Below are positions 1 to 8,668 of a DNA stretch of 64,000 nucleotides, in pieces (positions within the stretch are counted from its first letter, which is position 1; each line of letters opens with the position of its first letter). The notes below the pieces were generated by a model. The model was not told where the DNA came from. It made no database searches and worked only from the letters and a program-made list of their open reading frames with translations. The DNA comes from Cyclobacteriaceae bacterium. Lineage in GTDB: Bacteria; Bacteroidota; Bacteroidia; Cytophagales; Cyclobacteriaceae. Location: assembly GCA_016787645.1 (NCBI GenBank), contig JAEUUF010000022.1, positions 62,001-126,000 of the forward strand, written 5' to 3'. The position numbers and the translations under genes were made by a program.

Positions 1-135
1 GGTAGGAAATTTCTCATGAATTTCCCTGGCGGTGACGTTGACTTCAAACAAGTCGGCCGGGTAGGGATTGATGCCGTGCTTGATCAATTCCTCCAGGCTT
101 TGACGACGTATGATCTCCTGTTCGCTAAGGTGCAT
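1..135 (-). CDS. lysS: Lysine-tRNA ligase, N-terminal 45 residues (partial)
   Basis: Only the first 45 codons lie in the window; the gene runs off the left edge. The translation starts MHLSEQEIIRRQSLEELIKHG and continues with a NPYPADLFEVNVTA stretch, the usual beginning of Bacteroidota class II lysyl-tRNA synthetases ahead of the anticodon-binding OB fold. The ATG is at 133-135. A TATTTTTG -7 box lies 28 bases upstream. The enzyme charges tRNA-Lys in the cytoplasm. Identity rests on the N-terminus alone. Confidence 0.85.
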   Translation of the reverse strand, partial: MHLSEQEIIRRQSLEELIKHGINPYPADLFEVNVTAREIHEKFPT

Positions 136-163
136 GCGGTATGAAGTTAACTCGATGGGAGTG

Positions 164-171
164 CAAAAATA
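164..171 (-). promoter_or_regulatory. -7 promoter box (TATTTTTG) for lysS
   Basis: Read on the minus strand this is TATTTTTG, an exact match to the Bacteroidota TAnnTTTG -7 element, 28 bases before the lysS ATG. No clear TTG is found at the -33 spacing. Confidence 0.5.
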
Positions 172-198
172 GGGAAAAACTGCAGGGCGAAAGAATGG

Positions 199-1383
199 CT
201 AGGCAGCGCGTCTTCGGCGAGCCAGCTCCCGACGGATCATGACAAGTTCGCGGCTGCTTTGTCCTGCCACCGAAGTATTTTCCGTCGCCCTTCGCAACAA
301 GTAGGGCATAACCGACTCCACCGGGCCGTAAGGCACATACTTGGCCACGTTGTAGCCGGCGCTCGCCAGGTTGAACGATATGGCGTCGCTCATCCCAAGC
401 AGCTGCGCAAACCAGACTCGGTTATCGTTCGGTGCCATGCCGTGCTTTTGCATGAGCACCGTGAGGAACTGGTTGCTGTACTCGTTATGTGATCCGCACA
501 TTACCGATACCCGCTGCTTGTTGTCAATGCAAAACTGAAGGGCTTTGTTAAAGGCGTTGTCGGTACCTTCTTTGTCGGGAAAAATAGGGCTTGGGTAACC
601 GCGCTCAGCAGCCCTTTCCCTTTCCTTTTCCATGTAGGCTCCGCGCACCAACTTTACACCAAGGAAATAGTTGTGCATGGCCGCGCGATGAAAGGCCTCC
701 TTCAGGTTGGATAAACTGTCGGTACGATACATCTGGTAGGTGATGAAGACCAGTGCTTTGTTTTGGTTGTACCTCGCCATCATCTCATAGGCAATCTGGT
801 CGATGGGGTTTTGCAGCCAGGTCTCTTCCGCATCAATCATTACCGGGATACCGGTTTCGGACGACCGCTTACAGATCCGGTCTACCCGCTCACGGACCTT
901 TTGGTAGGAGTCTTCCTCGGCGGCCGTCAGGAACTGCCCGGCCTGTATCTTCTCAAACAATTCACCGTTGCCCATGCCCGTCATTTTGAAAACACAGAAA
1001 GGCACGTGTGGTGAACTCTTGGCTTTGTCAAAGGTTTTCAGAATCTCTTCGGCGGTGCGATCGAAGCCTGCTTCCGATTTCTCACCTTCCACCGAATAGT
1101 CAAGAATGGTCTTCACATTGTATTCACCCAGGTGTTGGATGGTATGCTCTGCTTTGTCAATGGTTTCTCCTCCGCAAAAGTGTTCAAACACGGTAGCGCG
1201 TACCAGGCCCCGAATGGGCAACCCCCATGACATTCCCAGTTTGACGGCCCCCGTAGCCAGGGAAGAAACCCAGGGATGATTGACGATCGTGAAAATAAAA
1301 TTGGCCTTGCGCAATTCGCTGTTGGACTTGTACCGAAAAGCAATGGCAGTATCTTCAAAACTCACCGACGGCTGGATATCCAT
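199..1383 (-). CDS. Proline dehydrogenase (PRODH), monofunctional
   Basis: FAD-dependent oxidation of L-proline to pyrroline-5-carboxylate, the first step of proline catabolism. The 394-residue protein has the single-domain PRODH beta/alpha barrel. Visible family motifs are DAEETWLQ, the GVKLVRGAYMEKER segment that contributes substrate-binding residues, and a C-terminal VPYGPVESVMPYLLRRATENTS stretch (quoted here as positions of the conserved PYG...P.LxRRxxEN pattern). The frame is open back to 1488, but a TATATTTG -7 box sits inside that extension, so the ATG at 1381-1383 (MDIQPSVSFEDTAIAF) is chosen. No P5C dehydrogenase domain is fused. It is transcribed divergently from aroB. Confidence 0.9.
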   Translation of the reverse strand: MDIQPSVSFEDTAIAFRYKSNSELRKANFIFTIVNHPWVSSLATGAVKLGMSWGLPIRGLVRATVFEHFCGGETIDKAEHTIQHLGEYNVKTILDYSVEGEKSEAGFDRTAEEILKTFDKAKSSPHVPFCVFKMTGMGNGELFEKIQAGQFLTAAEEDSYQKVRERVDRICKRSSETGIPVMIDAEETWLQNPIDQIAYEMMARYNQNKALVFITYQMYRTDSLSNLKEAFHRAAMHNYFLGVKLVRGAYMEKERERAAERGYPSPIFPDKEGTDNAFNKALQFCIDNKQRVSVMCGSHNEYSNQFLTVLMQKHGMAPNDNRVWFAQLLGMSDAISFNLASAGYNVAKYVPYGPVESVMPYLLRRATENTSVAGQSSRELVMIRRELARRRRAA

Positions 1384-1401
1384 GGGGTAAAATTGACGGC
1401 C

Positions 1402-1409
1402 CAAATATA
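1402..1409 (-). promoter_or_regulatory. -7 promoter box (TATATTTG) for proline dehydrogenase
   Basis: Exact TAnnTTTG match on the minus strand, 18 bases before the chosen ATG. It lies inside the longer open frame and so decides the start. Confidence 0.55.
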
Positions 1410-1489
1410 GGGTGGTGTAGCCGTAACGGGAAGGATTATTGCCCAATCCCAATGGACTTCCACCAACGGTCTTTCCGGGAATATTCACC

Positions 1490-1497
1490 TATTTTTG
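1490..1497 (+). promoter_or_regulatory. -7 promoter box (TATTTTTG) for aroB
   Basis: Exact TAnnTTTG match, 12 bases before the aroB ATG at 1510. The TTG that could serve as an upstream start codon is the end of this box, which argues against translation beginning there. Confidence 0.5.
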
Positions 1498-1509
1498 GAC
1501 ACCCGAACC

Positions 1510-2532
1510 ATGAAGGCGCCCCCGATCCAATCAGCCCCCCGCTTGCCGAAATCACTCTTCCGCGGATATTCAGGCGTTGCTGTTGTGGCTGATGAAAACA
1601 CGTTTCGCCATTGCTATGGAAAAATCAAGGAGCAATTGCCTCCTCACCAACTTATTGTAATCCCGGCCGGAGAACAATTCAAGAACCTGGACACCTGCCG
1701 CACCATCTGGCAGCAGATGACGGATGCCGGACTTGACCGCCATTCCGTGCTCGTCGGCATCGGCGGAGGTGTTATCGGCGATATGGCAGGTTTTTGCGCC
1801 TCCACCTTCAAGCGGGGAATGGCCTGTATCCTCGTACCCACTACCCTCCTGGCCATGGCCGATGCCAGCATCGGAGGGAAAACCGGTATTGACTTCGGAC
1901 GACTGAAGAATCACATCGGAACCTTTGCTCTCCCCGCCTCGACCTGGATTGCCACGGGGTTCCTGGATACCCTGCCACGGGCCGAGTTACGTTCGGGTTT
2001 TGCCGAAGTGATCAAACACGCCCTGATTTCAGATAAGCAGCTATGGAACGAAATCAGGAATAAACCCCTTGAGAAGCAAAACTTTCGGAAGCTGGTCCGG
2101 CACTCGGTGGAATTCAAGTCAGCCATCGTGAGGAAGGATCCCCGGGAAAGCGGCCTGAGGAAGGTCCTGAACTTTGGCCACACGGTTGGGCATGCACTGG
2201 AAGGTCTAACCCTGGGGACAGCTCAACCTCTGTTGCATGGCGAGGCGATCGCTGCCGGGATGATCGTAGAGGGACATATCGCCTACCAAAAGAAACTCCT
2301 CAGGGAAGCCGAATTAGAGGAAATCACGGCCTGTCTGTTGGGCTTGTTTGGGAAAGTTGAAATGCCCAGCGCAGAGCGGTTGCTCCCGGGAATCGGTCAG
2401 GACAAGAAAAATAAGGGTAAAATGGTGCTTCTGGCACTCCCCAAAGGTATCGGGAAGGCCGTTTATGATATCCCTGTCAGCGAGGCGCAAATACGTGCAG
2501 CCCTCGGGTACTATCGGGAGCGTCAGACATAG
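1510..2532 (+). CDS. aroB: 3-dehydroquinate synthase
   Basis: Second step of the shikimate pathway: NAD- and metal-dependent cyclisation of DAHP to 3-dehydroquinate, in the cytoplasm. The 340-residue protein carries the NAD-binding GIGGGVIGDMAGF glycine-rich motif, PTTLLAMADASIGGKTGID, the FAEVIKHALI metal-ligand Glu segment and the FGHTVGHALE histidine motif. The ATG at 1510 is preferred to a TTG at 1495 that is part of the promoter box. Its last 10 bases overlap the convergent small membrane protein gene. aroA follows on the same strand 261 bases downstream. Confidence 0.95.
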   Translation: MKAPPIQSAPRLPKSLFRGYSGVAVVADENTFRHCYGKIKEQLPPHQLIVIPAGEQFKNLDTCRTIWQQMTDAGLDRHSVLVGIGGGVIGDMAGFCASTFKRGMACILVPTTLLAMADASIGGKTGIDFGRLKNHIGTFALPASTWIATGFLDTLPRAELRSGFAEVIKHALISDKQLWNEIRNKPLEKQNFRKLVRHSVEFKSAIVRKDPRESGLRKVLNFGHTVGHALEGLTLGTAQPLLHGEAIAAGMIVEGHIAYQKKLLREAELEEITACLLGLFGKVEMPSAERLLPGIGQDKKNKGKMVLLALPKGIGKAVYDIPVSEAQIRAALGYYRERQT

Positions 2533-2711
2533 TGTACATCGGTGTCCTCGGGGAATTTGGCCTTCTTCTGGAAAGACTTGCTGAGGTCGGCAGCTGTACG
2601 GGTGAGAAACTCTTTGGTTTTCTTCTTTCTCGACCCGGTCAACAGCCACGCAGCCAGCAAAGCCCCTCCGGCAATCCCGAGTCCGATGGCAACTTTACGT
2701 GTTGTACTCAT
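2523..2711 (-). CDS. Small single-pass membrane protein, YtxH-like
   Basis: 62 residues. One hydrophobic segment (about residues 7-25, VAIGLGIAGGALLAAWLLTG) is followed by a KKK-rich and amphipathic charged tail. This is the layout of YtxH-type stress or gas-vesicle-associated small proteins that are common in Bacteroidota, but nothing specific fixes a function. It sits on the opposite strand between aroB and aroA and overlaps the aroB 3' end by 10 bases. Confidence 0.6.
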   Translation of the reverse strand: MSTTRKVAIGLGIAGGALLAAWLLTGSRKKKTKEFLTRTAADLSKSFQKKAKFPEDTDVHYV

Positions 2712-2793
2712 ACTTGCAATAACTATACTTGAAAGTAATTTGTTTCACTGAGCCTATAAAAACTTACGCTGAAAAAAATTCTTCTCCTGTCCC

Positions 2794-4017
2794 GTGAACA
2801 CTCAACTCCTCATCAAGCAACACTCCACCGTTTCCGGGACCATCCATCATCTCCCTTCGTCGAAGAGCCTGAGCAACCGGGCCTTGCTGATTAATGCGAT
2901 GATGGGGGGACGAGGTAAGCTCGAAAATCTTTCCGAAGCCAACGATACCCGGCTCATGACCGAGTTGCTGCATACCCCCGGAGACGTGATCAATGTGGAA
3001 GATGCCGGTACGGTCATGCGATTTCTTACAGCTTACTATGCCATCACTGGTCAGGCAAAAGTGATCACGGGCACAGCTCGTATGCAGAAGCGGCCTATCG
3101 GCGAACTTGTCGAAGCGTTACGATTGTTGGGCTGCACCATTGAGTATGGGGCAGAACCCGGTTACCCGCCGCTGAACCTTAAGGGCTTCACGGGTCAACA
3201 GTCCGACCACCTTCGCATCCGGGGGGATATCAGCAGCCAATTCATTTCGGCCCTGATGATGGTCGCGCCCTCACTGCCCAAGGGCCTTACCCTTCAACTT
3301 ACAGGCAAGATTGCCAGCAGGCCTTACCTGGAGATGACCGCCACGCTTATGAAGCACTTTGGTGTGAGCGTCACCCTGGGATCCGATACGGTGCGAATTC
3401 CCGAGGGCAGTTACCAGGGGAGTACCTATCGCGTTGAGCCTGATTGGTCGGCGGCCAGTTATTGGTTTTCTTTCGCTGCCCTTGCCGAGTCAGCCGATAT
3501 CCTGCTCCCCCATGTGGAATCCAGCTCCTTGCAGGGCGACCGGGTTATTGTGGAGATCATGTCCCAACTGGGCGTTCGGGCCTCGTTTGGCAAAGATGGA
3601 CTTAGGCTCCAGGGTGGTGGCCATCGTGTCGATAATCTCACCTTCGACTTTACCGGTTGTCCGGACTTGGCCCAGACCGTACTCCCCTGCTGCGCGGCGC
3701 TTGGCGTGAAGGGAGTTTTCACCGGGTTGGAAAGCTTGCGGCTCAAGGAGACTGACCGGATCCTGGCCTTGCAGAATGAACTTGCCAAGGTGGGTTCACG
3801 CCTGGAGGAAAACCAGGGAACATGGACACTCACACCAGGTTCCCTTCCTCGTTCAACGCCCTTGACCATTCATACCTATGAAGACCACCGAATGGCAATG
3901 GGATTTGCGCCGCTGGCCACTTGCTGCCCGGTGGTTATTGAGAACCCCAGTGTGGTGAACAAGTCCTATCCTGGATTTTGGGATGACCTACAAGCAACTG
4001 GTTTCACAGTGAACTAA
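2794..4017 (+). CDS. aroA: 3-phosphoshikimate 1-carboxyvinyltransferase (EPSP synthase)
   Basis: Transfers enolpyruvyl from PEP to shikimate-3-phosphate, the step before chorismate synthase. 407 residues with the family landmarks: PSSKSLSNRALL (Lys24, S3P site), EDAGTVMRFLTAY, RMQKRPIGELVEAL, RGDISSQFISALMM, LKETDRILAL and the late YEDHRMAMGFAPL motif. Translation begins at GTG 2794; the next Met is too far inside (after the conserved Lys). Together with aroB it forms a short shikimate cluster. Confidence 0.95.
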   Translation: MNTQLLIKQHSTVSGTIHHLPSSKSLSNRALLINAMMGGRGKLENLSEANDTRLMTELLHTPGDVINVEDAGTVMRFLTAYYAITGQAKVITGTARMQKRPIGELVEALRLLGCTIEYGAEPGYPPLNLKGFTGQQSDHLRIRGDISSQFISALMMVAPSLPKGLTLQLTGKIASRPYLEMTATLMKHFGVSVTLGSDTVRIPEGSYQGSTYRVEPDWSAASYWFSFAALAESADILLPHVESSSLQGDRVIVEIMSQLGVRASFGKDGLRLQGGGHRVDNLTFDFTGCPDLAQTVLPCCAALGVKGVFTGLESLRLKETDRILALQNELAKVGSRLEENQGTWTLTPGSLPRSTPLTIHTYEDHRMAMGFAPLATCCPVVIENPSVVNKSYPGFWDDLQATGFTVN

Positions 4018-4022
4018 TAATT

Positions 4023-4191
4023 GGGCTAAAGCCCATGTGAAGCAAATGGATCTGGATTCCTCGCCCTGAAGGGTGTGGCAAATGATAGTCCCGCAGTCCA
4101 GATTATTGTACACTCTGCATTGCCACGCCCTTCATTGCCACGCCCTTTAGGGCGTGGATAAAGGGATCAATGTCGGTACGGACTTCAGTCC
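4023..4191. repeat. REP-like cluster of short palindromes
   Basis: The gap between aroA and the M42 peptidase is packed with inverted repeats: GGGCTAAAGCCC (4023-4034), a CGCCCTGAAGGGTG hairpin (4062-4075), a 9-bp-arm palindrome CCACGCCCT/AGGGCGTGG (4138-4157) and GGACTTCAGTCC (4180-4191). TCTGGA (4051-4056) pairs with TCCAGA (4097-4102). A 15-base unit, CATTGCCACGCCCTT, is tandemly duplicated at 4118-4132 and 4133-4147. This looks like a REP/RAYT-type intergenic element; it may also help terminate the two convergent genes. Confidence 0.7.
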
Positions 4192-4213
4192 ATCACCGTA
4201 AAGGGAAGCAGAA

Positions 4214-5284
4214 CTACTTGATATACCGGTAATCCTGCCCTGGCTTCACCTGGAGGAGGACTTCGTAGATCAGCCGGATTACATTTTCAACGTCTTGCTT
4301 GTGCACCATCTCCACCGTAGTATGCATGTACTTCAATGGCAGGGAAATCAACGCCGAGGCCACCCCTTCGGCAGAATAGGCAAAGGAATCAGTATCGGTA
4401 CCTGTCGATCGTGAAACGGCCTGGCGCTGGAACGCGATCTTCTTTTTTTCCGCCGTTTGGATAATCATCTTCAGCACGTTGTTCTGCACGGCCGGACCGT
4501 AGCACACTACAGGCCCAAGACCACACTTCAGGTTGCCACTCTCCTTCTTATTGTACATCGGCGACTGGGTATCGTGAGTGACATCGGTACAAATGGCGAG
4601 GTCGGGGTGAATGCGACGCGAAATCATCTCAGCGCCCCGCAACCCGATTTCCTCCTGAACGGAATTGACTATGTACAGCCCGAACGGCAGCTTCTTCTTG
4701 TTTTCTTTCAATCGTCGAGCCACTTCGGCAATCATGAATCCGCCCATTCGGTTGTCGAGCGCGCGCCCGACAAAGTAATTCTTGCCCAGTTCAATGAACT
4801 CATCTTCGAAGGTAGCCACACAGCCTACATGCACACCCCACTCCTCCACCTGCTTCTTCGACTCCGCCCCGATATCGATGAATATGTTCTTCAGGCTGGG
4901 AGCTTCCTCCTTGCCCGCGTCGCGTACGTGAATGGCGGGCCAGCCAAACACACCTTTGACAACACCCTTGTCGGTGTAGATATTCACCCGCATCGATGGA
5001 GCGATCTGGTGATCAGAACCCCCGTTGCGCCGCACATAAATGTATCCCTCATCTGTAATGTAGTTGACGAACCAGCTGATCTCGTCCGCATGCGCTTCAA
5101 TCACCACCTTGTAAGGTGCCTTGGGATTGATGATTCCTACCGCAGTGCCATATACGTCCACCATCTTGTCATCGATGTATGGCTTTAAGTAGTCAAGCCA
5201 GATTTGCTGACCGGTATGTTCAAAACCTGTGGGTGAGGAATTGTTCAGGTAATTGTAAAGGAACGTTTTGCTTTTCTTGTCCAT
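4214..5284 (-). CDS. M42 family metallopeptidase (dinuclear zinc aminopeptidase)
   Basis: 356-residue FrvX/CelM-type aminopeptidase that trims peptides from the N-terminus in the cytoplasm, usually as a dodecameric tetrahedral particle. Visible ligand and catalytic residues: His65 and Asp67 in EAHADE, Asp177 in RALDNRMGG, Glu211/Glu212 in QEEIGLRGA, Asp234 in CTDVTHD and His321 in MHTTVEM. No signal peptide. It is convergent with aroA across the palindrome cluster. The substrate range cannot be told from sequence. Confidence 0.9.
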   Translation of the reverse strand: MDKKSKTFLYNYLNNSSPTGFEHTGQQIWLDYLKPYIDDKMVDVYGTAVGIINPKAPYKVVIEAHADEISWFVNYITDEGYIYVRRNGGSDHQIAPSMRVNIYTDKGVVKGVFGWPAIHVRDAGKEEAPSLKNIFIDIGAESKKQVEEWGVHVGCVATFEDEFIELGKNYFVGRALDNRMGGFMIAEVARRLKENKKKLPFGLYIVNSVQEEIGLRGAEMISRRIHPDLAICTDVTHDTQSPMYNKKESGNLKCGLGPVVCYGPAVQNNVLKMIIQTAEKKKIAFQRQAVSRSTGTDTDSFAYSAEGVASALISLPLKYMHTTVEMVHKQDVENVIRLIYEVLLQVKPGQDYRYIK

Positions 5285-5321
5285 AACTCATTCAAAATAA
5301 ATGCAACAATTCTGGTTCTTG

Positions 5322-6884
5322 TTAAAGCGGAATATTGCCGTGTTTCTTTTTTGGCAGCGTGGCCACCTTGTTTTCCAGCATCTGGAAAGCACGGATCAGT
5401 TTCTCCCGTGTCTGGTCAGGGAAAATCACCTCATCAATGTATCCCCGGTGGGCAGCGCGGTAGGGGTTGGCGAATTTCTTCGTGTAGTCCTCCACTTTTT
5501 CGTTCAGCTTGGCTTCCGGATCTGCAGCCTCTGAAATTTCTTTCCGGAAAATAATCTCCGCCGCTCCTTTGGCTCCCATCACGGCGATCTCCGAGGTAGG
5601 CCACGCATAGTTCAGGTCAGCGCCAATGTGCTTTGAGTTCATCACGTCATAGGCGCCGCCATAGGCTTTGCGCGTAATCACTGTTACGCGAGGAACAGTA
5701 GCCTCGGAAAAGGCGTAGAGCAGTTTTGCGCCGTTAACAATAATGCCGTTCCATTCCTGGTCGGTACCGGGGAGAAATCCAGGCACATCTTCAAGGACGA
5801 GCAGCGGCACATTGAACGAATCACAGAAGCGCACAAACCGGGCACCTTTGATGCTTGAATCAATATCGAGTACACCCGCCAGTGAAGCAGGCTGATTACC
5901 CACGATGCCAATGCTGCGACCGGCCAGCCGGGCAAAGCCCACGACAATATTCTCGGCGAAATTCTTATGTACTTCAAAAAAGGATCCCTCATCCACCACG
6001 CCATTGATGACATCACGCATGTCATAGGGCTGATTCGGGTTAGCCGGAATAATGTCATTCAACACCTCCCGCTTTTCGTTGCCTGGCGTGTAGGGGAGAC
6101 GAGGCGCCTCTTCTTCACAATTCTGCGGGATATAGCTCATCAGCGTTTTGATCTGGGAAATACATTCCGCCTCGTTGGCGCAGGCAAAATGAGTCACCCC
6201 GCTTTTTGTGCTGTGGGTGGAAGCTCCTCCCAGTTCTTCGGCCGTAACGTTCTCGTGAGTGACCGTCTTCACCACGTTGGGGCCAGTCACAAACATGAAC
6301 GAGGTGTTTTCTACCATAAAGATAAAGTCTGTCATGGCCGGCGAGTACACTGCGCCGCCTGCGCAGGGACCCATGATGGCGGAAATCTGGGGAACAACCC
6401 CGGAGGAGAGCACGTTCCGATAGAAGATGTCGGCATAGCCTCCCAGTGATACCACGCCCTCCTGGATGCGGGCACCCCCTGAGTCATTCAAGCCAATTAC
6501 CGGGGCACCGTTCTTCATGGCCAGGTCCATGATCTTGACAATCTTTTCGGCGTGCGTCTCCGAAAGCGATCCACCAAAGACGGTGAAGTCCTGGGAAAAG
6601 ACGTACACCAGACGGCCGTGAATGGTGCCATATCCGGTCACTACGCCGTCGCCGAGGTAATGTTCCTTGTCGAGACCGAAATCGCGGCTGCGGTGCATGA
6701 CAAACTTGCCCAGCTCTTCAAAGGAGCCGTCGTCGAGCAGGAGTTGCAACCGTTCACGTGCCGTGAGCTTTCCTTTGGCATGTTGCTGTTCGATGCGCTT
6801 TTCCCCGCCACCCAGCATGGCCTCCTGGTTCTTCTTCGACAATTCGTCAAATTTTTCCTTGTTGACGCCTGACTTCTTGCTCAT
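5322..6884 (-). CDS. Acyl-CoA carboxylase beta subunit (propionyl-CoA carboxylase / methylmalonyl-CoA decarboxylase type)
   Basis: Carboxyltransferase subunit of about 520 residues. It has two crotonase-like halves, with [20 protein letters not shown] and [17 protein letters not shown] in the N-half and the acyl-CoA site [17 protein letters not shown] and [12 protein letters not shown] in the C-half. It moves CO2 between biotin and propionyl-CoA (methylmalonyl-CoA). No biotin carboxylase or biotin carrier gene is adjacent, so the partner subunits must lie elsewhere. The frame is open to 6905 only through a TTG that is part of a TATATTTG promoter box, so ATG 6882-6884 ([12 protein letters not shown]) is used. 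Confidence 0.9.
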   Translation of the reverse strand: MSKKSGVNKEKFDELSKKNQEAMLGGGEKRIEQQHAKGKLTARERLQLLLDDGSFEELGKFVMHRSRDFGLDKEHYLGDGVVTGYGTIHGRLVYVFSQDFTVFGGSLSETHAEKIVKIMDLAMKNGAPVIGLNDSGGARIQEGVVSLGGYADIFYRNVLSSGVVPQISAIMGPCAGGAVYSPAMTDFIFMVENTSFMFVTGPNVVKTVTHENVTAEELGGASTHSTKSGVTHFACANEAECISQIKTLMSYIPQNCEEEAPRLPYTPGNEKREVLNDIIPANPNQPYDMRDVINGVVDEGSFFEVHKNFAENIVVGFARLAGRSIGIVGNQPASLAGVLDIDSSIKGARFVRFCDSFNVPLLVLEDVPGFLPGTDQEWNGIIVNGAKLLYAFSEATVPRVTVITRKAYGGAYDVMNSKHIGADLNYAWPTSEIAVMGAKGAAEIIFRKEISEAADPEAKLNEKVEDYTKKFANPYRAAHRGYIDEVIFPDQTREKLIRAFQMLENKVATLPKKKHGNIPL

Positions 6885-6902
6885 AGCGGTTCTGTTGACG
6901 TT

Positions 6903-6910
6903 CAAATATA
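6903..6910 (-). promoter_or_regulatory. -7 promoter box (TATATTTG) for the carboxylase gene
   Basis: Exact TAnnTTTG on the minus strand, 18 bases upstream of the chosen ATG. It overlaps the alternative TTG start. Confidence 0.55.
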
Positions 6911-6961
6911 GGGATAGTTTGGACCGATATGCTAACTTAGTCAGCCTCTAAAAATTCGTGA

Positions 6962-7879
6962 ATGAGTGAACGCATCGCGGTGATGGACCTTGGGACAAAT
7001 ACGTTCCACCTGCTGATCGCGGAGACTAGAAACGGTGCGCCGGAGGTCATCTACCGGGATCGTAGACCGGTGAAGATTGGCAAAGGGGGAATCAACCATC
7101 GCACGATCCTGCCGGACGCCCTTCTGCGGGCAGTGGAATGCATGAAGGCATTTCGTCAACAACTGGATCAATGGCGGGTAACACGATTCAGGGCATTGGG
7201 GACAAGTGCTTTGCGAGATGCTGCCAATGGAAGTGAGGTGGTTCATGCAATCCACGAAACCACCGGAATCGAGGTGGAAGTGATTTCCGGACAAGAAGAA
7301 GCGGAATACATCTATTACGGCATTCGGTCAGCCATGAATATCGGTGACACACCGGCGCTGATTGTTGATATCGGTGGGGGCAGTGTGGAATTCATCATCG
7401 CGAATGCAACCCGGGTTTTCTGGAAAGTGAGCCTGGATATAGGCGCCCAGCGGCTGCTCGAACAGTACCATCGTCATGACCCTATTACTGATAACGAGCG
7501 GAAGGAACTGGAGCTGCACTACATCAGGGCCCTGGCCCCGGTGGCAGAAGCCATTTCAACATTTCGGCCCGGGACCCTTATTGGGTCTTCCGGGACTTTT
7601 GATACCCTCAGCGAAATCTATTGCGCCGATTATGGAATAACCTACGAACCCGAAAAAGCAGAAACGCCGTTGACCCTTGCTGCCTTTAAAGACATTCATA
7701 ATAGACTCATCACCAGGAACCGGGCGGAACGCATGAGGATCCCCGGAATGATTGAACTACGCGTCGACATGATTGTTGTAGCGAGCTGCCTGATTCAATA
7801 CCTCGTCGACACCTTCTCATTATCGCAAATCCGAGTATCTTCATATTCCTTAAAAGAAGGCGTCCTGGCTACGATGTAA
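6962..7879 (+). CDS. Ppx/GppA family exopolyphosphatase / pppGpp phosphatase
   Basis: 305 residues of the ASKHA fold. The N-terminus has the phosphate-1 loop AVMDLGTNTFHLLIAE; VISGQEEAEYIYYGI and the phosphate-2 loop LIVDIGGGSVEFII follow, then IGSSGTFDTL. It hydrolyses polyphosphate ends and/or the pppGpp gamma phosphate; sequence alone does not separate the two. It lacks the C-terminal HD-like domain of long Ppx proteins. It is divergent from the carboxylase gene, with an 8-bp gap of only 77 bases between starts, and is followed 6 bases later by an outer-membrane protein gene. Confidence 0.85.
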   Translation: MSERIAVMDLGTNTFHLLIAETRNGAPEVIYRDRRPVKIGKGGINHRTILPDALLRAVECMKAFRQQLDQWRVTRFRALGTSALRDAANGSEVVHAIHETTGIEVEVISGQEEAEYIYYGIRSAMNIGDTPALIVDIGGGSVEFIIANATRVFWKVSLDIGAQRLLEQYHRHDPITDNERKELELHYIRALAPVAEAISTFRPGTLIGSSGTFDTLSEIYCADYGITYEPEKAETPLTLAAFKDIHNRLITRNRAERMRIPGMIELRVDMIVVASCLIQYLVDTFSLSQIRVSSYSLKEGVLATM

Positions 7880-7885
7880 GCACCC

Positions 7886-8668
7886 ATGAAGAAGAATTTG
7901 TTGACCATCCTTCTGGCGCTAATGGCGCTGCAGGCCTCCAGCCAGATTTCATTTTTCAATATGCCCAACCCCGACATGCTTCCGGATGTGGGTTACGCGT
8001 ATGCCGAACTGGATGTGTACAGGTCCCTGAAAGGAAATGACCCTGTCAACGCCACCGTGACCCGGCTATCGGTGCAAGCCACACCCTTCCTAGAAGTCGG
8101 TACTAATTTCTGGTTCAATCCCGATCACCCTCAAGATCCCAACCGATTCGTGCTGGCCACCAAATGGAAAATCAATCTCTTCCACAAAAAGACCATCACG
8201 CTGTCACTCTCACCCGGTTCATGGAGCAGTATTTACTTCGACAAGGAAACGCCAATGAAGAATATCATCTATACGTTCCTTGGATTCAACCATGAAGAAG
8301 GCCCCAAAGCGTACACGCGCTTCATGTTCGGCGGGTACACCAAATACTGGGGAGACAACCCGGTTCAGTATGGCGCCATCGCCGGATTTGAACATCGCTT
8401 CTCCGATAAACTCGAATTTGTTACCGACTATTTTCAGGGTTCCGGAGAAGGATTCGGGCTCGCGACGGGAATTGTTTTTTATGCCGCCGAACAAGGGCAT
8501 AACCTGCCGCTCTATTTTGCTTACCAGTTTGACAACGACAGCAGGGCCAACGATGTTTTTCTTTTTGAGATCGGCTGGTTGTTCCGCATGTTCGGAAGAA
8601 ACAAGCAAACCAACGGTGCATTGTACCAACGCCAATCATCGCCCCAGCGAATGACGGCGGGGTTCTAG
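7886..8668 (+). CDS. Predicted outer-membrane or envelope beta-barrel protein
   Basis: 260 residues. A signal peptide (MKKNLLTILLALMALQASSQ, cut about residue 20) is followed by alternating aromatic strands such as RFMFGGYTKYWG and PLYFAYQF, and a C-terminal Phe. These features indicate a small barrel or barrel-like envelope protein. Function unknown. It starts 6 bases after ppx and is probably cotranscribed. Its TTC TAG end is shared, as the palindrome TTCTAGAA, with the convergent porin gene. Confidence 0.7.
   Translation: MKKNLLTILLALMALQASSQISFFNMPNPDMLPDVGYAYAELDVYRSLKGNDPVNATVTRLSVQATPFLEVGTNFWFNPDHPQDPNRFVLATKWKINLFHKKTITLSLSPGSWSSIYFDKETPMKNIIYTFLGFNHEEGPKAYTRFMFGGYTKYWGDNPVQYGAIAGFEHRFSDKLEFVTDYFQGSGEGFGLATGIVFYAAEQGHNLPLYFAYQFDNDSRANDVFLFEIGWLFRMFGRNKQTNGALYQRQSSPQRMTAGF

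Noticed and set aside
4457-5188. 243-codon plus-strand open frame
   Set aside because: Lies wholly antisense to the M42 peptidase, whose catalytic motifs are intact; composition is a mirror of that gene.
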